A program made the position numbers and the translations under genes. The notes under the pieces were generated by a model, which did no database searches, was not told the DNA's origin, and was given only the letters and a program-made list of their open reading frames with translations. Below, piece by piece: positions 22,655 through 33,746 of a stretch of DNA of 64,000 nt. Source of the DNA: Mortierella alpina (Eukaryota > Mortierellomycota > Mortierellomycetes > Mortierellales > Mortierellaceae); the NCBI GenBank assembly GCA_029449245.1, contig JANATF010000002.1, forward strand, positions 2,976,001 to 3,040,000. Reading direction: 5' to 3'. The stretch's first letter is position 1, and every line of letters starts with the position of its first letter.

Positions 22655-24674
22655 TTACAACTTTTTGCCAGACACCCAGGTGTTGAACATCTCCAAGGAC
22701 TCTTCGGGCTTGTCGTAGGGAAGCATGTGTCCACCGCCGAACGCACGGAGGAAAGTTAGGGGTCCCGACGTGCGGACGTCACCAGCATGGTGACCGTTCG
22801 CAAACCACTTCTTATCCTTCTTCTCCTGCAGCCTCTGCTGGCCAGACCAGTTCAGAGCCAGCGCCCAAGCCTTGTTGCCCATCCAATTGCAGATAAAGTC
22901 GGCATCACCGGAGTAAAGCAGCACGCGGATACCATCTTCCAGCAGAGGAGGGACCATTTGATGGAAGGGTTTCATCCAATCACCCTGGAGCATGAAGCGC
23001 ATGTTGATCTGCATGTTGCACGACTGGTACTTCTCGACCTGGACACCGAGTGCTTCCTTGACCTCCTCCTTGTTCAAGTACTCTTGGATAACATCGAGGA
23101 TGGGGTAGCAAAGTCCTCCGCCACCCTCGCATTTTTTACGGACATCATAAGGGTTCTGTCCAGACATCTGGTAGGGCGAGATCATCTCCTTGTTACAGTA
23201 GGCGGCAGCGGGCAAGCAGCGGAAGACCGAGTTGCTATCGTAGCAGCCCTGGATCAAGTCAGCACAGGCAGGGTAGGCCGCCGTCATCTTGTCGCAAGTG
23301 GCATCGTCCAGAACAGGACCGTACGAGTTCCGGCAAGCCATTTCGGGGTAGTATTCATACTGTGTCTTGGGGTCGGTGAGTCCATTTCCGATCATAACCG
23401 AGGCCAAGTTGATGTGCTGCACACCGGGGGGACGGAACGCAGGCGTGGCAATCTTCTTGTTATTGTCATTGATTTCCTTGGCCATGGCAGGGATGTAGTG
23501 TCCAGCATAACTCTCTCCAGCAATGTGAAAGTCCAAGCGCTGGTACTCTGGGTGCTCCTGGAAGAAGACCTGAAGTAAAGCGTAGACATCCTTGGCGGCA
23601 GTGAACGTGTTGGAGACAGAGCTTCCGTAGGAGTAGCCGACATTGGTGGGCTGGTCCAAGAAGATGACGGATGAGTTGGAGTTCCAGGAGTAAGGGTTGT
23701 ACTTGGTACCAGAACCATCCTCCTTGACGCTGCAGGGGCCCAGCTCCATGAACAGACCTGTGAGGGACGAGCATCCGGGACCGCCATTGAGCCACAGGGT
23801 CAAAGGATCCGACTTGGGCTTGCTGCGGGATTCGAAGAACCAAAAGAAGAAGTGCTTGTCCTCACCGACATCAAGGTATCCAGAGTACTATTTGAATAAG
23901 TATGACAGGTATTGTTAACGACCCCGTATTGACTACGATTGCTAGCATCAAACCTCCCACTCATTTTGAACCCTTTTCGCTCAAAACCTGCAACGGTCGA
24001 AATAGGAATGTACGCAACACCACTGCAGCGAATGATATCAGACCGCACCAGACAACGCCAAGCGAAGCAGCCGACGACGTCATGTTGAACCATATACAGG
24101 GGGGGGTATAACTGCCTCCGTGGCTCTCACGGGTGACAGACAGCCCCGCGAAAAGGTCCATGAGAGCACACGACAAGGTGGAGGATGAGAAGGCTTGAAG
24201 TGAAGGGAGTCAACCCAAACAGAAGAGCCAGGATGGGTCCTGGAATGGCCCAGTGAAGCACAACGGTGTCCTAAAGAACAGCCTCAAGGTTCGCCAGGTG
24301 GAAACACGCACAATAAAAGGCAGCTACACAGCCAACTTTACCTGCTTGACATCAGGGTCGCAGAGCTTGGGTTCCTTAAGGCGAAGCTGCACGCCAGGGA
24401 AGCTCTCATGGGTAAGAGTCTTGACCCAATCGGTGGCCTTGTCGATCTTGGACTTGAAGGAGTCTGAAAGGTCTCCCAAGACTTCGTGGACCTCCTCGTT
24501 GACGTTGTCCCAGGTAATATCGAGTTTGGCCACGGACTGGTCTACGAAGCGCTGGGCGTCGCTCGCGAAAGAGTCGAGCGATGGATCAGCCTGGACTGGG
24601 CTCGCGGTAAAGAGCAGGGCCGAGGTGGCGAGCGAGAGCACGCAGGCCACCGTGAGGCGCTTGGAAAGACCCAT
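22655..24674 (-). CDS. serine carboxypeptidase, carboxypeptidase Y family
   Basis: Two exons, 24674-24342 and 23887-22655, close to 521 residues across a 454-bp intron (phase 0). The N-terminus is a signal peptide (MGLSKRLTVACVLSLATSAL), followed by a pro-region of about 90 residues. The mature domain has the oxyanion-hole motif NGGPGCSSL, the catalytic serine in GESYAGHY (about residue 237), the catalytic aspartate in YSGDADFICN and the catalytic histidine in GGGHMLPYDKP. Paired cysteines suit the CPY fold. It should be a vacuolar or secreted exopeptidase that removes C-terminal residues at acidic pH. The joint DPDVKQ-YSGYLDV agrees with fungal homologues, which supports the intron call. Confidence 0.94.
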
Positions 24675-25107
24675 ACTGAAGTCTCGGTAGTGAGGAGGGT
24701 AGGGTGTTGCTGGGGATGGGGGAGGGAAGTAGGACGGGGAAAGAGGAGGAGCAAAAGGACTGCAGTAGGAAGAATGTCAATGAGAAAAAGTGAAGAGGAA
24801 GGAGTGAAGAGGAACAAAGAATGAGGAATGAGGAATCAAGAAAACGGTCTTCATGAGAAGACGACTTTTAAAGTGTGGGAACAGCGGCTGAATTTGTGCA
24901 TAGAGATGCGCATACTTCGCATCCATTTATGGACAGAAACCCCTCTGGCCACACTCGCATCCGCGCTCCCTTCGTCTTGTTTGATAGCGCTCCGATTATT
25001 ATTGTTGTTAGTTAGGCCTGCAAGGCCATTGCTAATGTTGTGCAAAGGCAGAAGGGACGGCGCCAGAACTTGAAGCAATAGTGCACGAGTGTCTCCGAAA
25101 GCTTCGT
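24675..25107. other. intergenic between carboxypeptidase and PRXL2-like genes
   Basis: Upstream of the carboxypeptidase start the minus strand is CT-rich over about 24690-24830, a likely core promoter. No gene seen. Confidence 0.45.
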
Positions 25108-26225
25108 TCAAGCAGATGCGGTCGCAGGAGCGCAGGCGCTGGATGCCGCTGCATCTGAGCTGTCGTTGGCAGGCTGCTTCTTGGCATAGGACGAATTCTG
25201 CATCTTTTGATGAAGCGCCTGGTGGTCCTGCTGTGCCTGTGCGATCGTGCTCCCGTTCAGCGACACGCCCGTAACGTTGCTGCAAGCTTCAAGGACCCTG
25301 TCTGCACGAGCAATGTCGCCCCAGACCCTCTCAATATGCTCATAAGCAATACCACGCTCGCCTGCATGAACTACCAGCAGACCACCCAGGATGCTAGCGG
25401 CGCAATTCAATACAAAAAATATATGAGCACATGCGTGTTATTCAAAACACTCGTAGCCATCATCCCCGCAAACATTCGACAGCGAACTTACTGGCCTTCG
25501 CCCTCAAAGTTTCCTTGCACTCCAGACCGCTTGTTGCGGATGAAGTTACCCCAAAATGCCGGTCGAATGAGCTGTTCCCAACCGCCCGTGCGAAGCTTGC
25601 CGCCTCTATGGGGGATGATTGAAAAGCGTGCGTCGTGTTGTAGAAGATCAGTCCGTTGAACGGTATGTAATGGGGAAAGAAGCCTGTAGAATATCATAAC
25701 TTACCCAAGAGCTTTGTAGAATCCTTTCTCTTGATCAAAGTACACCTCACCGCGCCAGAATTCGCTCTTGAAGATGTCAGACCCGCCCTTCTCATGCACG
25801 ACACAGACCATCCGCATGCCCTACAGTAATGCAAGAGCGAGTGTTTAGTCAACAATGTTGTACCACAGCCGATCAATATTTTTTCACACCTTGCAATCGA
25901 CATACCATGTTTTTCTCGATCACTTCCCTATTGGCGTCAAGGATCCTGGCTTCTTCCCTGCAGAACTGGCATCCTGGGCGCCGAATGACTATTTTCATTA
26001 GTACGAAGAGTGCGGGTTAGTGACACCAAGGCGGCTGTTGCGACAGGAGTTGGAGAGCAAAGATGAGTGGCAGGAGTTGGTGGTCATACCGATGACAATG
26101 GTGGGTTGGTCCTTCCAGATTTCATGAGCAGGCAGCGTCTTTTCTGCATCGACATCAAGAAAGTCAACCAAGGAAACATCCTTGATGTCGCTGTAGAGGG
26201 TCTTGATGATTGGATCGCTGGCCAT
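25108..26225 (-). CDS. PRXL2 / AhpC-TSA-like thioredoxin-fold protein
   Basis: Five exons close to 244 residues: 26225-26090, 25988-25906, 25820-25705, 25605-25492, 25393-25108. The fold and motif order follow the animal peroxiredoxin-like 2 family: VIRRPGCQFCREEA carries a CxxC redox pair after the first strand, then MVCVVHEKGG, the FYKALG segment, GVQGNFEGEG and ILGGLLVVHAGERGIAYEH. Members are thought to be small antioxidant or redox enzymes; the substrate is not known here. The C-terminal 45 residues are Gln/Ala/Ser-rich and family-variable. A longer in-frame start at 26315 is possible, but 26225 fits the family N-terminus and has a clear leader. Confidence 0.88.
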
Positions 26226-26733
26226 GATAAAGGATAATACGTGCAGTGCAGAGTGCGATGGTGCGAAAGAAAATAACGGTGAGATTGAAGAGACCAACGG
26301 TGTGTTTGGTATCAAACACGATCGGGATACGGATGGTATGGAATAAAGAGAGAAGGGCGATGAAGAGAGCGAAGAAAGGAAGGCGAGGCTAGGCTAGGCT
26401 AGCGGCCTTTTATACGGTGGACGAGGAGACTGGCTGATATATCCTCGCCGTCGATGCTATCTCCGTTCCCCCTCGCACGGGCAACAGCACTTTCGGTAGT
26501 CCGTCCATGAACCTTCCGTTCGCTCACTACAGCGCCCTCCTCCCACCGTGTTCTTCTTCACCCACAAACAAACATGCAGCGGCGCCTTCAGTTACTTGGC
26601 CTTCGGCAGTAGATTATCCAGCTGCCGTTGGACCCCCCCATTCATTCGTCCCCGTGGAACACTCCTTTGGAACATTGAACACCCATTAAAGCTCTATGCA
26701 TTTGCCTCTTCTTCATTGTCTACATTCTATATT

Positions 26734-27417
26734 CTACAACCTCTTCTCAAAAATCTCCAAGAACTCTGGTTCTAGCAGTGTCTCGAACGGACGCTCTTCG
26801 ACACCACCCTTGGCGGGGTTCTTCCACACAAACTCAGAGTAACGTATCTTGCCCATTTCCTCGAACGCCAACCGGTTACGAAACAGGTGCTGGGTTGCAA
26901 ATGCTGAGGCCACCACAATCACAGCGTCGCACTTCTCTTGCCTGGCCTTTTCCATCGACACATTCAGCAACGTCTTGGCCAGACCCAGCCCCTCGTACCG
27001 GGTATCCACGCCAAGGGCTATGAACTTCATCACTTTGGCTTCTGGTTTCGTCTTGAACAGCGTTGTGTGACCCAGCCAGAGCTCCTGCATATGTTGAAGA
27101 ATCGCCTGCACTGCATCATTATGCTCGATGGTGGGCTTGCGCGAAAACAGGCAGCTCGTCCGGAAAGCAACGATTCGATGAGGTCCCTTCAAGGTCATGT
27201 CCTCCACCACAAACGAAACTGGATCCTTCATAGCTGCCTCTGCTATCTCCGCTCCTTCGGTGTCCTGCACGCCTTGATACTTGCCAAGAGGCTCCCGCTT
27301 GAAAGTCGCAACAAAAAGCTTTCCCACCTCGTCCTTGTCCTGGAACGTCATGGGCCGCACAACCAAGTGATCGAACTGTGCTTGTTTAATGGGTTCTGTT
27401 GCTTCTAGGACGGTCAT
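26734..27417 (-). CDS. GNAT-family N-acetyltransferase
   Basis: Single exon, 227 residues. The acetyl-CoA-binding motif A is seen as ALGVDTRYEGLGLAKTLL (about residues 134-151), followed by the helix and the SAFATQHLFRNRLAFEEMG strand-helix typical of arylalkylamine- or polyamine-type GNATs. The N-terminal strand (LVVRPMTFQDKDEVGKLF) is the usual GNAT start. Acceptor substrate cannot be told. The gene has a CT-rich leader and no intron, unlike most neighbours. Confidence 0.88.
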   Translation of the reverse strand: MTVLEATEPIKQAQFDHLVVRPMTFQDKDEVGKLFVATFKREPLGKYQGVQDTEGAEIAEAAMKDPVSFVVEDMTLKGPHRIVAFRTSCLFSRKPTIEHNDAVQAILQHMQELWLGHTTLFKTKPEAKVMKFIALGVDTRYEGLGLAKTLLNVSMEKARQEKCDAVIVVASAFATQHLFRNRLAFEEMGKIRYSEFVWKNPAKGGVEERPFETLLEPEFLEIFEKRL

Positions 27418-27876
27418 TGCGTATAATACTGTCAGAGAGAGAGATGTATTTGCTCCAAAGGCGAGAGGAGTGTGTGTGATGGGCTGTAGGAAGATAAGAC
27501 AAGAGAATGACGATGAATTGATGGTCTTTTATGGCTGAAAGAGTCGTGGATCCAACCCTAAATTATGTCGATGCGATGGGAACGGGAAAAAGGAAAAAGC
27601 GAGCAGCTTATGACGGGATGTGTAGCAGGACAGCCGCGATGATCATGGAGCGCAAGAGCAAAACTTCTCGCAGTGTTCCGGATTGGTGCGTACCAGTGTG
27701 ACTCTTTCCAGCTCAATCGCCCGCCCAGCAACCGGGGAAAAGTCATGCATGTTCACTTTATCGTTGACACAAGGCGCCTATCCCACATCGTTGTCCTTCG
27801 ACAGACAACACGGAATATCAAAGAAGCTGGGTTCGCTCCTGTAATGCAACAAGCCATGACGCATTTATTAGGGCGA
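27418..27876. other. intergenic between GNAT and Rap1 genes
   Basis: Upstream flank of the GNAT gene and 3' flank of Rap1. No gene seen. Confidence 0.45.
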
Positions 27877-30800
27877 TCAAGCATGGACGTGCAATCGTTT
27901 GGTGCCAGCGCCGCTCTCAGGAGCAAGCGCTGCCCTCCTTTTCAGCAATCCCGTGGACGGCGCTGGGTTCGCCGACTCCGTAAAGCGCTCTGCAGCATTT
28001 CGAGTGGTGATCAGGTAGTTTGTCCTCTGTACAAGTTCAACAGGCGAGTGTTTGTGCATCAGATCCATGACATCCTCGTTCCTTGTTGAAAACACCCTCC
28101 TGTCATCATCCCTTGTCCAGAAACGGCTTTGGTCACTCTCTACAAGCACAAATATAGTCAAGATCAAATACTGTTGGAACACTTCAAAAGGCAATATAAG
28201 CACGGTGACGAAACGTACCTGTCATTCCCTCATTCACAAAGTGACGTGCTAGCTTCAGGTCTCCAGAACAGGCATCCAGAATGTCTATGGCCTTGAGCGG
28301 TGGGACTAATTCATACTGCATCAGCGCGCGGACCTGATGTTTGAAAATATTCCGAAGGTAAAGGACCAACTGCTCGCGTTTCACAGCCTCCTCCTCATCC
28401 TCCACGGGTCTGTAAAAGTCCTCTATAGCGTCCTGCGCCACTACTTCTTTAGCTGGTACATGGGCCTCGTCCATCGCTGACTGCTTTGGCGCATCGTTGG
28501 ATATTTTCACAAGTGGTCGCGCCCTCATACGTGCAGGCCTCCGCCTTATCAATCGCTCCTCCTCTTCCTCCTCCTCCTCTTTGTCCTGCTGTACCCGCTC
28601 TGGCTTCTGGGTCCGAGGCTGGTTGACGTTGATCTTGACAAACTCATCTTGCGCTTGTTCAGAGCTACTCTCCGAATCCAGATCAACAGGGTCGTTCTCT
28701 TCCAAAGTGGTAGCAAGTTCCGTAGAATGACCATTTGCTGCACGTCGTCGGTGAGTTTTGGACACCACACTACCGGAACGCTGTGCTTTCTCATCCTGAT
28801 CTTCCTTTTCCTCTTCCTCGTCTTCTCCCTCTTCCTCGTCTTCCCCTACTTCTTCTTCCTCTCCAGACTCTATCGTCCTTTCCTTTGCTCCCCCTTGACA
28901 TTTTGCGAAGAATCCATAAGGTTGACGGTTAGTTCGTCGTGGTCCATTCCCTCAGCCGTACGACAGCTATACAATTTTCTATGCAGGAATCCTTTAGCAA
29001 AAACTTACCTTTAAGGGCTCGCTCGTTTCTAGTTTTCCCCAACACGCCTCGAGACCGCGGTTTTGACAGGCGCGCTGTCAGTAATTTGGCAGGGAGCTTA
29101 AAGTTGACAAAAGAGTCTTGTTGAGGGCTGTCCTTTTCCTGTTGAACAGCAGGCTCCTCGCTTGAGGATGATCCTCTCGCTTGGGAACCCTGTTGGTCGG
29201 GGGTCATGAACCCCTCTGACACTGATGTGTGCTCATTCCCAAGGGCTGGCTGTTCCTCGGGGGTGAAAGCCCTTCCTGACAAAGCCTCTCTCTCCGATAC
29301 TGTCGCTTCGTCCGGAGTGACATCCTTCTCTGAAGATGAAGGTTGTTCTGTGTCCAATGGTATTTGCTCGTTAGGAGTGACAGCTCTACCCAGAGATGGT
29401 GGCTGTTCCATGTCCAATATCGTCTGTTCGTCGGGAGCGATAGCTCTCTTTGGAGATGCGGACCGCTCACTGTCCAGTAGAATTTGTTCCTCCAGAGTAA
29501 CAGCTCCTCCTGGAGATGATGATCGTTCGCCTTCCAGTATCGCTTTATCCTCGGGCGCACTTCCCGGAGACGAGGATTGCTCTCTGTCCTGTATCCTTTG
29601 TTCGCCAAGATTCGCATCTCTTCCTGGAGATAATGTTTGTTCGCTTTCCAGCATCGCCTGATCCTCGGGTGCAGTAGCCTCTCCTAGACGTGAAATCTTT
29701 CCCCTCTTCAATATCGTCTGTTCGATTGCAATATCATCATCGTCTGTGAGTTCAGTGTCGCTAGCGATCGTTTGTGCGGGCAAAGGAAGTGATAGACTGT
29801 TGGGCAGTGTCAAGTTGGCTTGAGGGGAATTTCTCCAGCTTTGAGGTGTAGGTGATTGTGGCCAATCATCGGGTATACTATTAATGTGTTTCTTTTGCGG
29901 CGCTTCCTCCTTGGCCGGCAGCAATGGAGGCGTCAAGGCTCTGTATTGCTTTCCACTGGACCGTTGCTGCGACAGCTGCGACATTTGAGATCGGTGAAAG
30001 TCGTCCTCCTCTTCATTCGAAGATATCTCGCTGAAGCTAAGCACGTCAAAGTCGCTCAGCTCAGCAGGCGCCGGCTGCGGATCAGGAGTTAGGACTCCCT
30101 CTGTATGCCTCCCGATGGTGAACACATTCTCGCTAAGTGAATCCTTGGCTGATATTTCCGGAGCCAAGCCGGGCTGGGGAAGGTGCTGGCGAGTCTGTGC
30201 AGTAGTTGGAGGTTCCGTGCTGGGCGAGGACGACTGATGTTGGCGAGGAGGTACTTCCTGCTGACTTTCCTGACGCCTCTTGGAAGCCTCCTCACGCTTA
30301 GCCTTACTGATCTCGTACGGGGACGGCGGCATGGTCAATTTCAAGTCCTTGACGGCGCGCTCTCTCCAAGACTGGGCAGTGTGCTGCTTATGCTATATAA
30401 TCATTCATTCAATAAGACGGTCAGAGCTGTGCGGCCAAAGACTTTATGCATCCACCTAAGGATGGCAGGCTGTTTACCATTTGAGCAAACTCTTCGTAGA
30501 TGAGATTCCCGTTCATCTTGGCGCCCGCCTCCTTCTTGGTCCTCACAAACTCCCTGAGCAGTCGATCATCGGTAATCGTGAATGGCTCTCTGACGGACCG
30601 CGTGCCAGTCCTTAGTCGATACGTGGGCAAGTAGTGATTGACCAGCTTATGCTCCTGTATACAGTCGTCCACCCAAGTTGTTGAGTACATGACCTCCTCA
30701 TAGCTGCGTCCTGGATCTGCCAGGCGAATGAATGCTGATTTCTCGTCGCCGACTACTGCTCCACCGTGTGCCTAGAAGCATGCAAGGCGAATGTTAAAGC

Positions 30801-31352
30801 TTCACTAGTCTGACGATCAGCTAGGCTTTTGACAATCTGTGGCAGACTTACCTTGATTTTAGCCTCCAAGCCAACCACGTCCTTGACTGTCCGAGCTAGA
30901 CAAATCTTTAGCGGCTGGTCGCGATCGTCAACAAACACCCCGCCATGGCCGTTAGATGTTGTGTTCTCGAGCGCACTTAGTTGCTGTCTGTACGTGTCGG
31001 ATTGGTCCGACATGGGCAATCGGCGCCCTGGAGGCGTATGGTCATGTTCAGGTGGTTGAGCTAGTGCTGCCATGCTCCACAGTGCCTCTGCTGCCTCAAA
31101 GTCGTCGGATCGTGATGGCGACCTTATCGACGGTTGAGGACTGTTATTGTGGCTCGTTCTGTTGCTGCTGCTGTTGCTGTTGTTGAGGTTTATGCTGGTG
31201 GTGGAAGGATTGTTAAAGGAAGTAAGTCCGATGGATGGCTGCACTTTGCGTGGCGAAGGCTGTTTTTTGAGCGGCAGTCCTGCTGCTTCCAGCCTGCTGA
31301 TGCTGGTGCGCGACCGTCCAACTGGGCGCTTGGCGAGCCCTGCGTCAGCCAT
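27877..31352 (-). CDS. rap1: telomere-binding protein Rap1 (BRCT, Myb, RCT)
   Basis: Five exons close to 1038 residues: 31352-30852, 30771-30478, 30392-29009, 28893-28219, 28139-27877. Domain order is that of Rap1/TERF2IP: an N-terminal BRCT (about 140-235; LKICLARTVKDVVGLEAKIK, then VMYSTTWVDDCI), a Myb domain split by an intron (about 235-283; FTITDDRLLREFVRTKKEAG, then HTAQSWRERAVKDLK), a long acidic low-complexity middle with degenerate 22-26-residue repeats ending in TP-x-EQ, a Glu-rich stretch, and a C-terminal RCT (about 890-1010; ALMQYELVPPLKAIDILDAC, then FWTRDDDRRVF and LMHKHSPVELVQRTNYL). Rap1 acts in shelterin-like complexes, where the RCT docks to partners. An in-frame upstream ATG lies at 31415. 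Confidence 0.92.
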
Positions 31353-31512
31353 GAGTCGAGTTGATGTGGTGGTGGATGTGGTGATGGTGCGAGTTGAGTG
31401 CGCTTTTGCAAACAAGAAAAGTAACGAATGAATGTCGCGTCTATAGAAATTTTTTTATTTTCATTTGTTCGCTGGATCACGCGAAAACCAGTGGAACAGG
31501 CTCTGGTTGACT

Positions 31513-32730
31513 CTAAAGGCGAGCATAGCTGCCTGCAAGCGTGGCCTGGCTCTTGATCTCATCGCGATCCAGAGCATGGCCCTCAACAAACCAAGACCGC
31601 ACGGCAGTGTGCCATAGCTTTTGCTTGCACGAGTTGAAAAAGAACCCCATGTGGCCGACCTTCTTCATGTTCAGGTCCTCGACAGGGTGGATCCCGACAC
31701 ACCGTCCCAGCGTGTTCGGGAGCAGCTTCATGATCCTTGGGGCTGAGGTTGATGAGAAGTCGTCATCGGAAAAGTAAAGCGAGTAGACAGGCACCTTGAA
31801 TAAGTCAAAGTTGGGCTTCCACTCGGGGTTGCCGCCAAGCATATAATCACGGAACGAGCCCCAGTGAGCCCAGGTTTCGAGACAGCCTTTGGGCATGTCC
31901 TCCATCGAACCCCAAAGCGTCTTGCCAGGGTAGAACCCGTACCGCGCATTGACAATGGGCGAGGCCAAGTAGAAGAACCAGTAGGTGAAGAGTGGGCTGT
32001 TCATGTGGCGCCAGTGGGCCGATGTGACACTGACAAATAGAACTCGCTCCAAATTGCGCGTGTAATAGGCGTCAATAGCGGGCAGGATGTGCCCTCCGAC
32101 AGAGTGTCCGACGTACAGTGTTGGATTGTGAGGAAAGCGCTCCAGGACGTAGTTGAAGACACCTGGCAGATCTTGAAGCGCCCAATCGACGATGGTCGCC
32201 TGGAAGCCTATGAGTGGGTTTTTCTTGTTGCTCTTCCCAGACTCTGCCTTGTCTGCGGATCCACCCTGTGCCTTAGACCAGCTCGAAGACTTTGCTGGCA
32301 ATGGTGGTGCTGACGCGTCACTGGACGTGAGGGGTTCGTGAGTGGTAGCGGCTTTTAGGAAAGCAAGCTGTTCGGACCCGGGCATGGATCGACCAATGCC
32401 TCGGTTGTCATACGTGACGACGATCATGCCTAGCTCTTGAGACAGGTAGATCGCGAACTTGTAGTAGAAGTCCTGGATCGTGGCCGTAGCGGCACCGATG
32501 ATGACAACCTTTGTCATGGCATCGGCTTGCTCTTTGAGAGTTGCGCCACCTGAGAGGTCAATGTTATCATTTCTTGAAACTGCTGGCGACGGAGCAGCTG
32601 TGACAATAGGTCCAGGAGGGAGATAGAGCGCACCACTCAAAAGGAATCCGTCAAGAGCTGTAAGGACGATCGGCTGTGGTTTGTAGTTCTGGTTGGCCTT
32701 CTTCTGGGGCATAGCTTTAGGCTTTGCCAT
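31513..32730 (-). CDS. alpha/beta hydrolase, single exon
   Basis: 405 residues, no intron. Strand VVIIGAATATIQDFYY and the YDNRGIGRS turn are typical of the fold. The nucleophile elbow is GHSVGGH (Ser of G-x-S-x-G), with the acid probably in YFSDDDFSS and the catalytic His in VGHMGFF near the C-terminus. Similar proteins occur in bacteria and Mucoromycota as uncharacterised hydrolases; the substrate is unknown. An Ala/Ser/Lys-rich insert of about 50 residues (about 32230-32350) interrupts the fold between the oxyanion region and the nucleophile. The frame is open upstream to 33066, but MAKPKAMPQKKANQN is taken as the start since upstream residues look like a translated leader. Confidence 0.85.
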   Translation of the reverse strand: MAKPKAMPQKKANQNYKPQPIVLTALDGFLLSGALYLPPGPIVTAAPSPAVSRNDNIDLSGGATLKEQADAMTKVVIIGAATATIQDFYYKFAIYLSQELGMIVVTYDNRGIGRSMPGSEQLAFLKAATTHEPLTSSDASAPPLPAKSSSWSKAQGGSADKAESGKSNKKNPLIGFQATIVDWALQDLPGVFNYVLERFPHNPTLYVGHSVGGHILPAIDAYYTRNLERVLFVSVTSAHWRHMNSPLFTYWFFYLASPIVNARYGFYPGKTLWGSMEDMPKGCLETWAHWGSFRDYMLGGNPEWKPNFDLFKVPVYSLYFSDDDFSSTSAPRIMKLLPNTLGRCVGIHPVEDLNMKKVGHMGFFFNSCKQKLWHTAVRSWFVEGHALDRDEIKSQATLAGSYARL

Positions 32731-33746
32731 GGGTGAAACTGAGGTGGCGACGGATGTGGAGAGTGGAGGGAGGAGACAATTGGATGCGATGAGAGCGAGA
32801 GGCAACAGTGAATCACATGAATGGGATGGAGAGAAAGAGAAAGAAGGAACGAGTGGGGAGAGAGTTTGCGAATGTGTATGCTTGCCGTGAGGGTCGGACG
32901 AACAATACAGAAAAGGGTGTGCACAAGGAGCCGAGAAAGTGACAAATGTTGTGCTCGTCGCCCTTGACTCGCGTGCGAAAGTTGGCTCTCTCGCACCTCT
33001 GTCACACATGCGGGCCGGTCTCCACGAGGCGTCCTCCGTTGCTCCGTAGGCCTCGCCTGGCCTCATCTCCCCTCGTCAGCTTTCGCGGTTTGATCAGCCA
33101 TTTCGTTGCGAACACGCATTCGCGATGGGTGAGTCTTCTGCATCAGCTTCGCCGTGTCCGCTGCAAAAGCGAGCCTTGCGGATCGGCAGGCACGTGTCAG
33201 TCCATGACAAAGAACAACGACAGTAGATCGCCGCGGATAAAAATAAGGCCACATCGAGGAACAGGAAGAGTGTGCCACAAGGTGCGTTCCTTCAAGGACC
33301 AAAAAGACAGAGTGGTGTAGAGTGCCGTTGCTCAGGGAAGCTCTGAACCCATCCCCTCCTCCGCTCAACTTTTTCACCTCAGAAGTGAAAAAGTTGAGCG
33401 GAGGAGGGGATGGGTTCAGAGCTTCTTGCTCAGGCACGCTGGGAATGGTGGCAAACGCACTGAGCCTGACTTGAGTGTGTGTGTGGTGGCAAAAACCTCG
33501 TGTTTGCCGCCATTTTTCAGGTCGGCCATAAAAGAGCCGTAGACAGCCACTTTGCTCATCACCATCTTCACCACTTCATCTGCTTCGTGGCCTCTCATTG
33601 CTTGCATCCCTTTTCTTGCTGCAGTGCCTCCATTCCAGCCCCGTCATCACTTTTTCCAGCCAATCCCACCTTTAGCCTCGTCTTGCGCTTTCCTTCTCAG
33701 CACTCTACCTCCCCTCGTTTACCTCCTCTCTCGCAAACTCAACAGA
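32731..33746. promoter_or_regulatory. divergent promoter interval of hydrolase and DNA ligase genes
   Basis: A 1-kb interval between divergent starts. It contains the MITE at 33337-33425 and pyrimidine-rich stretches next to each start. No gene seen. Confidence 0.5.
33337..33425. mobile_element. Mutator-like foldback MITE, perfect 41-bp arms
   Basis: Arms 33337-33377 and 33385-33425 are exact inverted complements around a 7-nt loop, starting GAAGCTCTGAACCCATCCCC. The 9-bp duplication TTGCTCAGG flanks both sides (33328-33336 and 33426-33434). Perfect arms and an intact duplication suggest a recent insertion. A diverged, shorter relative lies at 22523-22584. Confidence 0.92.

Noticed and set aside
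22787-23578. 263-codon plus-strand frame opposite carboxypeptidase Y
   Set aside because: The minus strand encodes all CPY catalytic motifs; the plus frame is a shadow.
29206-29661. 151-codon plus-strand frame opposite Rap1
   Set aside because: It mirrors the repeat region of Rap1, whose minus-strand reading is continuous with the BRCT, Myb and RCT exons.
32731-33066. N-terminal extension of the alpha/beta hydrolase to 33066
   Set aside because: The extra 112 residues are Ser/Pro/His-rich translated leader without family similarity; the Met at 32730 starts the conserved part.
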